Shown: positions 39,801 to 50,500, counted from the stretch's first letter. The stretch: DNA of 64,000 nucleotides from Gammaproteobacteria bacterium HGW-Gammaproteobacteria-13 (GCA_002840155.1 PGZH01000007.1:62001-126000), one strand, 5' to 3'. Notes: a model not told the origin generated them from the sequence alone. Made by a program: numbers and translations.

Positions 39801-40286
39801 TCAATGATGATGGCCACCTTCGCCATGGATATGGCCATGCGCGACTTCTTCTTCGCTGGCATCACGCACGCTGATGACCTTGACCTTGAAGTGCAGGCGC
39901 TGGCCAGCCAGTGGGTGGTTGCCGTCAACGATTACGTCGTCGCCTTCCAGTTCGCGGATGGTAACGATCTGCATGCCGCCGTCCGGGCCGGAGGCGTGGA
40001 ACTGCATGCCGATTTCCAGCTCATCCACACCTTCGAACATCGAACGGTTGAGGGTGGCTACCAGCTCGGCGCTGTATTCGCCGTAGGCGTCTTCCGGCTC
40101 AACGGCAACTTCCAGCTCGTCGCCGGCTTGCTTGCCCAGCAGGGCTTTTTCCAGGCCGCCGATGATGTTGCCGGCACCGTGCAGATAAGCCAGCGGCGCG
40201 CCGCCTGCAGAACTGTCGATCACCTCACCGGCATCGTTAGTCAGGGTATAGTCGATGGAGACGGCCTTATTGGCGGCGATCAGCAT
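39801..40286 (-). CDS. slyD: FKBP-type peptidyl-prolyl isomerase SlyD
   Basis: A 161-residue prolyl isomerase and chaperone. The FKBP half opens ANKAVSIDYTLTN and includes PLAYLHGAGNIIGGLEKALLGK; the inserted IF domain carries VAVEPEDAYGEY to LEIGMQF; and NHPLAGQRLHFKVKV closes it. The short histidine-rich tail (HGHIHGEGGHHH) would bind nickel or other metals as in E. coli SlyD, though it is shorter. The start at 40,286 has AAAGGT upstream. Divergent from the DUF3565-ackA-pta unit, with only 91 bases between. Confidence 0.93.
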   Translation of the reverse strand: MLIAANKAVSIDYTLTNDAGEVIDSSAGGAPLAYLHGAGNIIGGLEKALLGKQAGDELEVAVEPEDAYGEYSAELVATLNRSMFEGVDELEIGMQFHASGPDGGMQIVTIRELEGDDVIVDGNHPLAGQRLHFKVKVISVRDASEEEVAHGHIHGEGGHHH

Positions 40287-40377
40287 GGGGCGAGACCTTT
40301 TGCTTGGAAATAAAGAGCGGGCAAGTTTACCCAAGGGCACGCGCGAAAGCGAACCGCACACAGACGGACGGCCAAGC

Positions 40378-40626
40378 GTGGCCTTAGTGCGCGTGCTTGA
40401 TTTTCGTCAGGATGAGCACGGCGATTGGCTGGCAGTATTGTCCTGCGGCCATACTCAGCACCTGCGCCACCAGCCGCCCTGGCAGAATCGCGCCTGGGTG
40501 CTGGATGCGCAGCAACGCCAGGCGCAGCTGGAAAAACCCTTCCTCTGCGGCTGGTGCGCAACTGAACATGCAGCAAGCGAGGCGCTGACAGAGCGCCCGA
40601 ACAAAGATTTGCACAAGGAGCGGTAA
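40378..40626 (+). CDS. DUF3565-domain protein
   Basis: An 82-residue protein of the DUF3565 family: FRQDEHGDWLAVLSCGHTQH, then RHQPPWQNRAWVL and PFLCGWC. The conserved Cys/His residues (CGHTQH and CGWC) suggest metal binding. The start is uncertain: I use GTG 40,378, and the frame is open to 40,255, overlapping the slyD start. Its stop TAA directly touches the ackA ATG with no gap, so the two are translationally coupled. No function is known for the family. Confidence 0.75.
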   Translation: MALVRVLDFRQDEHGDWLAVLSCGHTQHLRHQPPWQNRAWVLDAQQRQAQLEKPFLCGWCATEHAASEALTERPNKDLHKER

Positions 40627-41814
40627 ATGCCCGCACGCAATATTCTGGTGATCAACTGCGGCAGTTCATCGATCAAGTTTGCCCTGATCAACGAAGACCA
40701 AGATGCCTTTATTCTCAGCGGCCTGGCCGAGCGCCTGGGCAGCCCGGATGCGCAAGTGCACTGGCAGCAGGGCGACAACAAAGACAGCCTGATTCTGCCC
40801 CACGCCGACCACCGCACCGCCCTCGCCCAGGTGTTGCCTCTGGTGCAGTCAGCCGCGGGCGGCCAATTGCACGGCATCGGCCACCGCGTGGTGCATGGCG
40901 GCGAGCATTTCACTGCGGCCTGTCGCCTGGATACGTTGAGCCTCGCCGCAATTCGCGCTACCGCACCGCTGGCACCGCTGCATAACCCGGCCAACCTGCT
41001 GGGCATCGAAGCGGCGATCAAGCTGTTCCCGACCCTGACCCAGGTGGCGGTATTCGACACCGCGTTTCACCAGACCCTGCCCGAACACGCCTACCGTTAT
41101 GCCCTGCCCGAGCACCTGTACCGTGAGCACGGCGTACGCCGCTATGGCTTTCATGGCACCAGCCACCGCTTTGTCAGCCAGCGCGCCGCAGAAATGGCCG
41201 GGCTGCCGGTCAACGCCAGCAGCTGGCTGGTGGCGCACCTGGGCAATGGCTGCTCGACCTGCGCCATCGTCGATGGGCAAAGCCGCGATACCAGCATGGG
41301 CCTGACGCCGCTGGAAGGCGTGGTGATGGGCACCCGCAGCGGCGATGTCGACCCCAATCTGCACAGCCACCTGGCGCGCACCCTAGGTTGGAGCCTGGAG
41401 CAGATCGAAGCCATGCTGAATAAAGACAGCGGCTTGCAGGGCCTGTCCGGCCTGTCCAATGATATGCGCACCCTGGAGCAGGCCCGCGAACAGGGCCATG
41501 CCGGCGCCACCCTGGCCATCGAGGTGTTCTGCTATCGCCTGGCCAAATCCCTGGCAGCCATGAGCTGCGCCCTGCCGCAGCTCGACGGGTTGATCTTTAC
41601 CGGCGGCATCGGCGAGAACTCGGCGCTGATCCGCAGCAAGACCATCGCCCATATGAAATTGCTCAACCTGGCCCTCGACGAGCAGGCCAACGCTCGCACC
41701 GTGCGCGGTGCGGCTGGGCCGATCCAGGCCCAAGGCCACCCACGCGTAATGGTCGTGCCGACCAATGAAGAACGACAGATTGCCCTCGACACCCTGGCGC
41801 TACTCGAAGCCTGA
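40627..41814 (+). CDS. ackA: Acetate kinase
   Basis: A 395-residue ASKHA-fold kinase interconverting acetyl phosphate plus ADP and acetate plus ATP. It has the first phosphate loop [11 protein letters not shown], the catalytic region [17 protein letters not shown] and [10 protein letters not shown], the arginine region THLGNG-type AHLGNGCS, and the C-terminal FTGGIGENS. Length is normal. It starts directly at the stop of the DUF3565 gene, with AAGGAG 7 bases upstream inside it, and is followed by pta after 59 bases, giving the full Ack-Pta pathway for acetate activation or overflow. Confidence 0.96.
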   Translation: MPARNILVINCGSSSIKFALINEDQDAFILSGLAERLGSPDAQVHWQQGDNKDSLILPHADHRTALAQVLPLVQSAAGGQLHGIGHRVVHGGEHFTAACRLDTLSLAAIRATAPLAPLHNPANLLGIEAAIKLFPTLTQVAVFDTAFHQTLPEHAYRYALPEHLYREHGVRRYGFHGTSHRFVSQRAAEMAGLPVNASSWLVAHLGNGCSTCAIVDGQSRDTSMGLTPLEGVVMGTRSGDVDPNLHSHLARTLGWSLEQIEAMLNKDSGLQGLSGLSNDMRTLEQAREQGHAGATLAIEVFCYRLAKSLAAMSCALPQLDGLIFTGGIGENSALIRSKTIAHMKLLNLALDEQANARTVRGAAGPIQAQGHPRVMVVPTNEERQIALDTLALLEA

Positions 41815-41828
41815 GCGACGCGCATCCC

Positions 41829-41860
41829 GTTGGGCTTCGCTGCGCTCAGCGCCAACCTAC
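41829..41860. repeat. Inverted copy B of the 32-base dispersed repeat
   Basis: GTTGGGCTTCGCTGCGCTCA followed by GCGCCAACCTAC, the reverse complement of copy A at 38,292 with one mismatch. It fills the ackA-pta spacer and ends 13 bases before the pta start, close to its ribosome binding site (GGAGACAGC). Confidence 0.8.
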
Positions 41861-41873
41861 ACATGGAGACAGC

Positions 41874-43967
41874 ATGCACACCTTCTTTATTGCCCCCACC
41901 GGTTTCGGTGTCGGCCTTACCTCGATCAGCCTGGGCCTGGTCGGTGCACTGGAGCGTGCCGGCCTCAAGGTCGGCTTCTTCAAACCCATCGCCCAGCCAC
42001 ATCAGGGCGACATGGGCCCGGAGCGTTCCAGCGAGCTGATCGCACGCACCCATGGCCTGCACTCGCCAAAACCGCTGGCCCTGGCGCATGTCGAGCGCAT
42101 GCTCGGCGACGGCCAGCTGGATGAGCTGCTGGAAGAAATCATCAGCCTCTATCAGCAGGCCGCTGCAGGCAAAGACGTGGTGATCGTCGAAGGCATGGTG
42201 CCGACGCGCCAGGCCAGCTACGCCGCGCGGGTCAACTTCCACCTGGCCAAGAGCGTGGATGCAGAAGTAATTCTGGTCTCCGCGCCGGAGCAGGAAAGCC
42301 TCAGCGAACTGAGCGACCGGGTGGAAATCCAGGCCCAGCTGTTTGGCGGGCCGAAAGACGAGAAAGTGCTCGGGGTGATCCTCAACAAAGTGCGCAGTGA
42401 CGATGGCATCGAAGCCTTCGCCAATCGCCTGAAAGAACTCTCGCCACTGCTCAAGGGCGATGACTTCCGCTTGCTCGGCTGCATCCCCTGGCAAGACGAA
42501 CTGAACGCCCCGCGCACCCGCGATATCGCCGACCTGCTCGGCGCGCGGGTGCTGAATGCCGGTGATTACGAGCAGCGGCGCATGCTGAAGATCGTGCTCT
42601 GCGCCCGCGCCGTAGCCAACACCGTGCAACTGCTCAAGCCCGGCACCTTGGTGGTGACGCCGGGGGACCGCGACGACATTATCCTCGCCGCCAGCCTGGC
42701 GGCGATGAATGGCATGCCGCTGGCCGGTCTGCTGCTGTGCAGCGACTTTGCCCCCGATCCACGGATCATGGAGCTGTGCCGTGGCGCGTTGCAGGGCGGC
42801 TTGCCGGTGATGACGGTAAGCACCGGCTCCTACGACACCGCCACCAACCTCAACCGCCTGAACAAGGAAATTCCGGTCGACGACAAGGAGCGCGCGGAAA
42901 AAGTCGCCGACTTCGTCGCCAGTCATATCGACCACGAATGGCTGTTCGCCCGCTGCGGCACGCCACGCGAGCTGCGCATGTCACCGCCGGCGTTCCGCTA
43001 CCAACTGGTGCAACGCGCCAAGGCCGCCAACAAGCGCATCGTCTTGCCGGAAGGCAGCGAACCGCGCACCGTACAGGCTGCTGCCATCTGCCAGGCGCGC
43101 GGCATTGCCCGCTGCGTACTGCTGGCCAAGCCGGAAGATGTTCACGCAGTAGCCCACGCACACGGCATCGACCTGCCGGAAGGGCTGGAAATTCTCGACC
43201 CGGACCTGATTCGCGAGCGCTATGTCGAGCCCATGGTCGAGCTGCGCAAAGGCAAAGGGCTGAACGCGCCGATGGCCGCCGCACAACTGGAAGACACCGT
43301 GGTGCTGGGCACCATGATGCTCGCCCTGGATGAAGTCGACGGACTGGTGTCCGGGGCAATCAACACCACCGCCAACACCATCCGCCCAGCGCTGCAGCTG
43401 ATCAAAACCGCGCCCGGCTACAAGCTGGTGTCGTCGGTATTCTTTATGCTGCTGCCCGACCAGGTGCTGGTCTACGGCGACTGCGCGGTAAACCCCGACC
43501 CGACAGCGGTGGAACTGGCGGAAATTGCCCTGCAAAGCGCGGCATCGGCCAGCGCCTTCGGCATCATTCCGCGGGTGGCGATGCTCAGCTACTCCACCGG
43601 TGATTCCGGCAGCGGTGAAGAGGTCGAGAAAGTCCGCGAGGCCACCCGTCTGGCCAAGGCCATCGACCCGCAACTGCTGCTCGACGGCCCGCTGCAATAT
43701 GACGCGGCGGCGATTGAAAGTGTCGGTCGGCAGAAGGCCCCCGGCAGCCCGGTTGCCGGCCGTGCCACGGTATTTATCTTCCCCGACCTGAATACCGGCA
43801 ACACCACCTACAAGGCGGTGCAACGCAGCGCTGATTGCGTCAGCGTCGGGCCGATGTTGCAGGGCCTGCGCAAGCCGGTGAATGACCTGTCGCGCGGCGC
43901 GCTGGTCGATGACATCGTCTACACCATCGCCCTGACCGCGATCCAGGCCGCCAACCTGCCGCAGTAA
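41874..43967 (+). CDS. pta: Phosphate acetyltransferase
   Basis: A 697-residue enzyme converting acetyl-CoA and phosphate to acetyl phosphate and CoA. It is the long, multidomain type. An N-terminal DUF-like P-loop region (residues 1-200, IAPTGFGVGLTSISLG), a DRTGG domain (about 215-330, VTPGDRDDIILAA), and the catalytic PTA_PTB domain from about residue 370 (IVLPEGSEPRTVQAA; VDGLVSGAINTTANTIRPALQ; the C-terminal GRATVFIFPDLNTGNTTYK). Length matches E. coli Pta. Operon with ackA. Confidence 0.95.
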   Translation: MHTFFIAPTGFGVGLTSISLGLVGALERAGLKVGFFKPIAQPHQGDMGPERSSELIARTHGLHSPKPLALAHVERMLGDGQLDELLEEIISLYQQAAAGKDVVIVEGMVPTRQASYAARVNFHLAKSVDAEVILVSAPEQESLSELSDRVEIQAQLFGGPKDEKVLGVILNKVRSDDGIEAFANRLKELSPLLKGDDFRLLGCIPWQDELNAPRTRDIADLLGARVLNAGDYEQRRMLKIVLCARAVANTVQLLKPGTLVVTPGDRDDIILAASLAAMNGMPLAGLLLCSDFAPDPRIMELCRGALQGGLPVMTVSTGSYDTATNLNRLNKEIPVDDKERAEKVADFVASHIDHEWLFARCGTPRELRMSPPAFRYQLVQRAKAANKRIVLPEGSEPRTVQAAAICQARGIARCVLLAKPEDVHAVAHAHGIDLPEGLEILDPDLIRERYVEPMVELRKGKGLNAPMAAAQLEDTVVLGTMMLALDEVDGLVSGAINTTANTIRPALQLIKTAPGYKLVSSVFFMLLPDQVLVYGDCAVNPDPTAVELAEIALQSAASASAFGIIPRVAMLSYSTGDSGSGEEVEKVREATRLAKAIDPQLLLDGPLQYDAAAIESVGRQKAPGSPVAGRATVFIFPDLNTGNTTYKAVQRSADCVSVGPMLQGLRKPVNDLSRGALVDDIVYTIALTAIQAANLPQ

Positions 43968-43973
43968 TACACC

Positions 43974-44001
43974 GCCAGGGCTGCTCAACGGCGGCCCTGG
44001 C
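43974..44001 (+). terminator. Weak hairpin after pta
   Basis: GCCAGGGC / GCCCTGGC forms an 8-base-pair stem 6 bases after the pta stop, with a 12-base loop and no T-run. Possibly an inefficient terminator. The rest of the 238-base gap to the acyltransferase gene shows no ORF or further structure. Confidence 0.4.
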
Positions 44002-44205
44002 CAGATAAAAGCGCTAAAAATCAGCGAAACGCAGCGATCACCAACGTTTCGAAAGGCTTGCAGTTCGATGCATAGGCGTTAACCTGTGCGCCGACCGATC
44101 TGCGGTGGAAAACTGCAGACATAGATAAGTCGGGACAATTCTGCTGAGAACCTACGCCATAGCGCTCAGCAGAACTGCCCCATTTTTTGGAGGCACCTGC
44201 CCCCC

Positions 44206-45117
44206 ATGCTGCATTTCCTGCCTGCCCCACTGCGCGGCCTGCTTGCTGGCCTGATGCTCGCCCTGAACACCCTGATCTGCTGCTGGCCGCTGTTTGCCGT
44301 GGCCTTGCTCAAACTGCTGCTGCCCATTCCAGCGATCCAGCGTGGCTTGCGCTTTGTCATGCACGGGATTGCCGAGTTCTGGATCAGCACCAACAAGTTC
44401 TGGATGAACCTGGTCGGCCGCACGCACTGGGATGTGGCCGGGCTCAGTGGCTTCGACAAGCAGCATTCCTATCTGGTGACCAGCAACCACCAGAGCTGGG
44501 TGGATATTCTGGTGCTGCAATATCAGCTCAACCGGCGCATGCCGCTGCTGAAGTTCTTCCTCAAGCAGGAGCTGATCTGGGTGCCGGTAATAGGCCTGTG
44601 CTGGTGGGCGCTGGAATTCCCGTTTATGAAGCGTTTCAGCAAGGAGTACCTGGCCAAACACCCGGAAAAACGCGGCCAGGACCTGGCTACCACACGCAAG
44701 GCCTGCGAGCGCTACAAAACCAACCCGGTGTCGGTGTTCAACTTCCTTGAAGGCACGCGCCTGTCGCCCGCCAAGCACGCGCAGCAGCAATCACCGTTCA
44801 AGCACCTGCTCAAGCCCAAGGCCGGCGGCATTGCCTTTGTGCTGGATGCCATGGGTGAACAGCTGCACAGCCTGGTCAACGTCACCATCCATTACCCGCA
44901 GGGCAACCCTGGCTTCTGGGACCTGCTGTGCGGGCGGATTGATCAGGTGGTGGTGCGCTTCGATCAGCTGCAGATTCCCGAGGAATTTATTGGCGGCAAC
45001 TACGATCAGGATGAAGCCTACCGCCTACAGTTTCAGCAGTGGGTCAACCAGCTGTGGCTGGACAAGGATGCGCAGCTCGAAGAGCTGAAGCAGCGCTATC
45101 CCGCCAAGCCAGCGTAA
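44206..45117 (+). CDS. 1-acyl-glycerol-3-phosphate acyltransferase-like protein (YihG type)
   Basis: A 303-residue inner-membrane acyltransferase of the PlsC superfamily. An N-terminal hydrophobic region (residues 10-45) precedes the acyltransferase motifs NHQSWVDI (the H-x4-D box, residues about 97-102) and FNFLEGTRLSP (block III). The size and the segment FMKRFSKEYLAKHPEKRG match E. coli YihG rather than PlsC. It would transfer acyl groups to lysophosphatidic acid or a related lipid. A strong terminator follows the stop. Confidence 0.88.
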   Translation: MLHFLPAPLRGLLAGLMLALNTLICCWPLFAVALLKLLLPIPAIQRGLRFVMHGIAEFWISTNKFWMNLVGRTHWDVAGLSGFDKQHSYLVTSNHQSWVDILVLQYQLNRRMPLLKFFLKQELIWVPVIGLCWWALEFPFMKRFSKEYLAKHPEKRGQDLATTRKACERYKTNPVSVFNFLEGTRLSPAKHAQQQSPFKHLLKPKAGGIAFVLDAMGEQLHSLVNVTIHYPQGNPGFWDLLCGRIDQVVVRFDQLQIPEEFIGGNYDQDEAYRLQFQQWVNQLWLDKDAQLEELKQRYPAKPA

Positions 45118-45132
45118 TACTGTTCGGTTAAG

Positions 45133-45172
45133 AAAAATGCCGCTTGCCTGTTACAGGCAAGCGGCATTTTTT
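45133..45172 (+). terminator. Strong Rho-independent terminator
   Basis: A nearly perfect 17-base-pair stem (AAATGCCGCTTGCCTG / CAGGCAAGCGGCATTT, loop TTA) followed by T-run. Located 15 bases after the acyltransferase stop; the A-run on the left also allows the reverse direction. Confidence 0.93.
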
Positions 45173-45183
45173 ACATTTAGAGC

Positions 45184-45266
45184 CGTAGGGTGGATGACGC
45201 TTTACCCATCCACCACAACTGAATGCCGGCTGGGCGGTGGATGAAAAGAGCGTCATCCACCCTACG
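45184..45266. repeat. Inverted repeat CGTAGGGTGGATGACGCT type
   Basis: A perfect 18-base inverted repeat (45,184-45,201 and 45,249-45,266) with inner CCCATCCACC / GGTGGATG arms. It is a further member of the GTAGG...CCTAC intergenic family, located in a convergent gap next to the terminator. Confidence 0.82.
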
Positions 45267-45292
45267 TCGTATCGCCGCAACCTCAAGCCCGC

Positions 45293-47443
45293 CTAACTGG
45301 CGGGCTTTTCATTGGCAGACGGCAAATTGTGCCAATCCAGCTGCGCGGGGAAGGTTTTGACCTGCTCGGCACTTAGCCCCGGCGCGACCAGAAAGCCCTG
45401 CATGATTGCGCAGTTATGCGCCGCCAACCAATCGCGCTGGGCCATGGTTTCCACGCCCTCGGCGATTACTTCCAGCCCCAGGTTGCGGCCCAGGTCGATG
45501 ATGGTGCTGACCACCGCAGCATCACGCGGCGAGTCGAGCATATTGGAGATAAACAGGCGGTCGATCTTCAGCGTATCCAGCTCGAAATGACGCAGGTAAG
45601 CCAGCGACGAGTAACCGGTACCGAAGTCATCGATGGCGATCTTCACCCCCAGCTGACGCAGCTGGCGCAGCTGCTCCTGGCTGGTTTCCAGGTCCTGCAT
45701 CAGCGCACTTTCGGTGACCTCCACCTCCAGCTGCCGGGGGTTCAACTGGTGCTCTTCAAGCACCCGGCGCAGGTCATTAACCAGCTGCGGCATACCAAAC
45801 TGCACCGGGCTGACATTCAGGCTGAGCACCAGCTCGTTGCCGTACTGCTGGCTCAGTTGCTGGCACTTCTCGATCCCAGCCTGGAAAATCCAGCTGCCCA
45901 GGCGGTTGATCAGGCGGGTTTCTTCCAGCAGCGGAATAAACACCCCCGGCGCCACGGTGCCGGCAACCCGGTGCTGCCAGCGCAGCAAGGCCTCGAAGCC
46001 ACGCAGGCGCCCGCTCTCCAGGTAGATCTGCGGTTGGTAGACCAGCACAAAGTCATCATTCTCGATGGCGTTGCGCAGGCTTTCCTCAAGCATCAACCGT
46101 GAGCGTGCACGGCCGTTCATTTCCGGGGAGAAGAAGCGGTATTGCTGGCGACCCGTGCGCTTGGCCTCGTACATGGCCATGTCGGCGGCGCGCAGCAAGC
46201 CTTCCACGCTTTGCCCACATTCGGGGAAACAGGCAATGCCTACGCTCGCGCCCAGGGTTACCTCGATGCCGTCGAGGTTATGCCGCACCGACACCTGCTC
46301 GATCAGTTTCTCGGCGATGCGCGCGGCGTCTTCTGGGTGTTCCAGGGTGTCGAGCAAAGCGGTGAATTCATCGCCGCCAATCCGCGCCAGGCTGTCATAG
46401 GGGCGTAGGCTGGCCTTGAGCTGCTCGCCGACCCGCTTGAGCAAGCGGTCGCCAACGTCATGACCGAGGGAGTCATTGATGCGCTTGAAGCCATCCAGAT
46501 CGAGATAGAGCACCGCCATGCGCTGGCCGCTGCGATTGATCCGCGACAGCGCCGACTCCAGCGCCTGATAAAAGCCACGGCGGTTGAGCAGGCCTGTCAG
46601 GGCATCGGTAATCGCCTGCGATTCCAATTGCTGATGCAGATGACGCACCACCGACATATCCAGGGCCATCACCACCATGGCGTGCTGCAGGCGCGGTAAG
46701 GGGGAACAGGACAGCGCCACCGGCACCTGCCCGCCGTTCAGCGTGCGCAGGTTGGCGTCATGCAGGCGATAGGCTTCACCGCGCCGCCACTGCAGGTAAA
46801 ACTCGGACAGACGCCATTCACTGGTGACTTGCGGGCTGACTAGATAGGAAAGCATTTCACTGCCTTCCAGATCGCTGATCGAGCCCTCAAGCATGCGTGC
46901 CATGGCCGGGTTGGCGAAGTTGATCCGGCCATCTTCGCCCACCACCATGATGCCTTCGGCGGCGTTGTCCAGCACCGAGGCGTTGAACGCCCGCGCGGTG
47001 TCCAGTTGCTGGGTCAGTTGCAGCAGCTCGCTGCGGTTGCGCTCATGTTCGAGCAGGGCGTGAATCTTGTGGCGCAATACACTGGGATCGAACGGCTTGA
47101 GCATAAAGTCCACCGCACCGGTGGCGTAGCCCTTGATCACCGAATCCTGGGTCTGCGCGATGGCGGAGACGAAAATGATCGGGGTAAAGCGGGTACGCGG
47201 GTTGCCACGCATCAGGCGGGCGACTTCAAAGCCGTCCATGTGCGGCATCTGCACGTCCAGCAGCACCAGGCCGACATCCTCTTCGAGCATGCACTGCAGG
47301 GCCGTTTCGCCCGAGTCGACACAACGCAGTTGCCAGTCGCCCTCCTCCAGCAGAGCCTGCATGGCCACCAGGTTTTCCGGGCGGTCATCCACCACCAGCA
47401 GAATCTGCGTGCTGGACACGCTCTTCAGCTGTACATGTGCCAT
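45293..47443 (-). CDS. REC-PAS-GGDEF-EAL response regulator
   Basis: A 716-residue cytosolic response regulator for cyclic-di-GMP. The receiver domain (residues 14-130) has the phosphoacceptor D63 in LLDVQMP. A PAS region (about 160-290) follows. The diguanylate cyclase domain keeps an intact GGDEF (356-360) with an inhibitory RxxD site (RPYD) just before it. The phosphodiesterase domain keeps EAL (484) and the KIDDFGTGYSSLAYL loop. Either activity may be used. The ATG 47,443 follows GGGAGGAGAT. It lies 71 bases behind the hybrid kinase gene on the same strand, so that kinase is its likely partner. Confidence 0.93.
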   Translation of the reverse strand: MAHVQLKSVSSTQILLVVDDRPENLVAMQALLEEGDWQLRCVDSGETALQCMLEEDVGLVLLDVQMPHMDGFEVARLMRGNPRTRFTPIIFVSAIAQTQDSVIKGYATGAVDFMLKPFDPSVLRHKIHALLEHERNRSELLQLTQQLDTARAFNASVLDNAAEGIMVVGEDGRINFANPAMARMLEGSISDLEGSEMLSYLVSPQVTSEWRLSEFYLQWRRGEAYRLHDANLRTLNGGQVPVALSCSPLPRLQHAMVVMALDMSVVRHLHQQLESQAITDALTGLLNRRGFYQALESALSRINRSGQRMAVLYLDLDGFKRINDSLGHDVGDRLLKRVGEQLKASLRPYDSLARIGGDEFTALLDTLEHPEDAARIAEKLIEQVSVRHNLDGIEVTLGASVGIACFPECGQSVEGLLRAADMAMYEAKRTGRQQYRFFSPEMNGRARSRLMLEESLRNAIENDDFVLVYQPQIYLESGRLRGFEALLRWQHRVAGTVAPGVFIPLLEETRLINRLGSWIFQAGIEKCQQLSQQYGNELVLSLNVSPVQFGMPQLVNDLRRVLEEHQLNPRQLEVEVTESALMQDLETSQEQLRQLRQLGVKIAIDDFGTGYSSLAYLRHFELDTLKIDRLFISNMLDSPRDAAVVSTIIDLGRNLGLEVIAEGVETMAQRDWLAAHNCAIMQGFLVAPGLSAEQVKTFPAQLDWHNLPSANEKPAS

Positions 47444-47514
47444 ATCTCCTCCCTTGTCCCTGGCGAGCGCCTTGCGACTCCTGTTGCGGTTGAGGTTAGC
47501 AGGCCGCAGCGAAA

Positions 47515-50500
47515 CTACTGCGGCGCTGCGGCGGATGCCCCGAATGAGCCCGTATGCGGGTCGGCAGTGGCCAGCCAACGCACCAGCAGCTCAAGCAAGG
47601 CCTCACGGCTGACCGGTTTGGCCAGGTAGTCATCGGCGCCTGCAGTGATGCATTTCTCCCGGTCGCCCTTCATCGCGTGGGCAGTCAGGGCGATGATCGG
47701 GATGCTGCAACCGTGCTCGGTCTTGAGCAGCCGGGTGGCGGTGTAGCCGTCCATGGTCGGCATGGCCATGTCCATCAGGATCAGGTCGAACGGTTCGCGC
47801 TCGTAACAGTTGATGGCCTCCTGGCCGTCCTTGGCCGAGCTGATGATCAGCCCGACTTCATCCAGCAAAGCCGTCAGGGCATAGACATTGCGCACGTCAT
47901 CATCCACCAGCAGCACGCGCCGGCCTTCCAGCGGATTCTCGACTCTCGGGCTTCCGGCCCGCGCAGGGTCACGCACACTGCCCAGAAAGCCCTGCACCGC
48001 CTCGCTCAATTCCTGCATGTCCTCGCCGTGTTTGTGCACCACCACCGCGCTGTAACGGCGCAGGCGCTGCAGGGCCTGGCGGGTGACATCGACACCGGTA
48101 TTGATCACCACCCGCGTGCCATTCAGCGGGCGCTGGCGGTTGAGGGTTTCCAGCAGCTCAAAGCCGTCCTGATCGGGCAGATCAAGGTCGATCACCAATG
48201 CATTGAACATCCCGGCGGCATAAGCCTGCTGCGCCTCATCGGCGCGCGCGCAGGCCTGCACATCAAAGCCCAGCTGCTGCAGATGCTCACGGTAATGCTC
48301 GCGCTCAACCTCAACATCCTCGACCAGCAACAGGCGCTGCGCCGGCGATTGGTCGAGCTGTTGCAGGTCGACAAACACCTGTTCCAGGTCCGCACGCTGA
48401 ATCGGCTTGACCAGGTAGCGCGTACCGTCATCGTTCCAGTCCACCGGTTGCGGTACGCAGGAGATGATATGCACCGGGGTGCTGCGGTGGCTGGCCTGGC
48501 TGCGCAGGCGGCGAAACAGCTGCCAGCCGCTGATATCCGGCAGCAGAATATCCAGGATCACCGCACTGAAACGCTCGCTGTGCAGCAGGTTGAGCGCCTG
48601 CACCCCAGAGCGACAATGCACGCTGGCAAAGCCGTGAGCGTGCGCCTCCTCGGCCAGTACCGCAGCAAAATTCACATCGTCTTCAACAATCAGCACCGCC
48701 GGGCCTTCGCCGCTGCGCTGCGGCGCGTCGGCGGCCGGCTCTGCATGCTCCTGCACCTGCGCCACCACCCGCACCGGTAGCTGCACGGTAAAGCAGGAGC
48801 CTTCACCCAGCGCACTTTGCAGGCTGATCTCGCCGTCCATCGCCAACACCAACTGGCGGGTAATCGCCAGCCCCAGCCCGGTGCCACCAAAGCGCCGACT
48901 GGTGGAACCGTCGATCTGCTGGAAAGCCTGGAAAATCTGCTCATGCTGCTCGGCAGGGATACCTATACCGCTGTCGCGCACGCTGAAGTTGAGCAGCTCA
49001 TGACCCTCCTCCGGCTCACCACTGGCGCAGGACACGCTCAGGCTGACCTCGCCGTGCTCGGTAAACTTCAACGCGTTGGACAGCAGGTTGCGCAGGATCT
49101 GCTGCAGGCGGATGCGGTCTGTGTGAATCACCCGCGGCACCCCGGCCTCCAGCTGGGTATGCAGACGCAGGCCCTTGATCTCGGCCATCGGCCGCAGGCT
49201 GGCATCCAGCTCGACCAGCACATCCTGCATATTCAGTGGTTCGAGCTTGAGCTGCATACGCCCGGACTCGACCTTGGCCAGATCCAGCACATCGTTGATT
49301 AACTGCAGCAGGTCGCTGCCGGCACGGTGGACGATATCGGCATGCTTGGCCTGCTTCTCGGTCAGGTTGCCGGCGCTGTTCAGGCGCAGCTGGTCGCTGA
49401 GAATCAGGATGCTGTTGAGCGGCGTGCGCAGCTCATGGGACATATTGGCGAGAAATTCCGACTTGTAGCGGTTGGCCAGAATCAGTTGCTCGGCTTGGTC
49501 GCGCAGGCGCTGTTCGGCGGCCTTGCGCTCGCTGATGTCGATAATCACCGCCTGCACCAGCGCGCCCTCGCCACCGCTGATCGGCGACAGGCCCACCTCC
49601 AGGGGAATCTGCCGACCATCACGGTGCTGGCCGAACAGCTCACGGTTATTGCCCATGCGCCGTGGTTCCGGGCTCTTCTGATAGCCCTGGCGCATCGGCA
49701 CATGGCTGCCACGCAGGGCCGTGGGCAGCAGAATCTCTACCGGCTGGGCGAGCAGCGCCTCACGGCCATAACCAAACAGTTGCTCGGTCTGGCGGTTGAC
49801 CATGGCGATACAGCCTTTGTTGTCGACTAGCACGATGGCATTGGGCGACGCCTCGACCACCAGGCGAAAGCGCTCTTCGGCGCCCTTGCGCGCGCGCAGG
49901 TCAATCAGGTTGATCAGGTAATTGACCCCGCCGGAATCGCCCAGCACGCTCAGGCTCAGCGCCACCGGCACTTCCTCGCCAAGATCGCGGCGCGCCAGGT
50001 ATTCGTTGGACAGCTCAGAGGTGTCGTGATCAATGGCCAGGGCGCTGAGCTGCTCAACACTCGGTAAAAAGCGTTTAACCCGTTCACCGACCAAGCCCTC
50101 GGGCGTCGAGTCGAGCAAGTCGGCGGCGCTGCGGTTGGCCATTTCGATCCGCCCCTGGGCGTTGCACAGCAAGGTCGCCACCGGCAGCCGCTCGACCAGC
50201 AGGCGGAAGCGCTCTTCGCGCTCACGCAGCTTGTCGGTGGCCAGGTGGTTGGCGTGCAGCTCGCGCTCGCGCAGATACAGATAGCCACCGACCAGCAACG
50301 CCAGCAGCGCCGCAGCCACCAGGCCGATCCATAAACTGATGCCGCCGCGGCTGGAAAAGGCCGCCTCATAGGCGGGCGTGCTGGTTACCTGCAGCACCCA
50401 GTTGCGCCCATACAAGGGTAATTCCAGCTCATGCTGAAAGCCTGGCTGCAGGGCAGCACCCTGCGCCTCGGCGCTTAACAAGGGGGTTTGCAGGGCCTGC

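Noticed and set aside
40399..40412. An Anr-like box TTGAT-N4-GTCAG near ackA
   Set aside because: The second half matches only partly and it lies inside the DUF3565 coding region.
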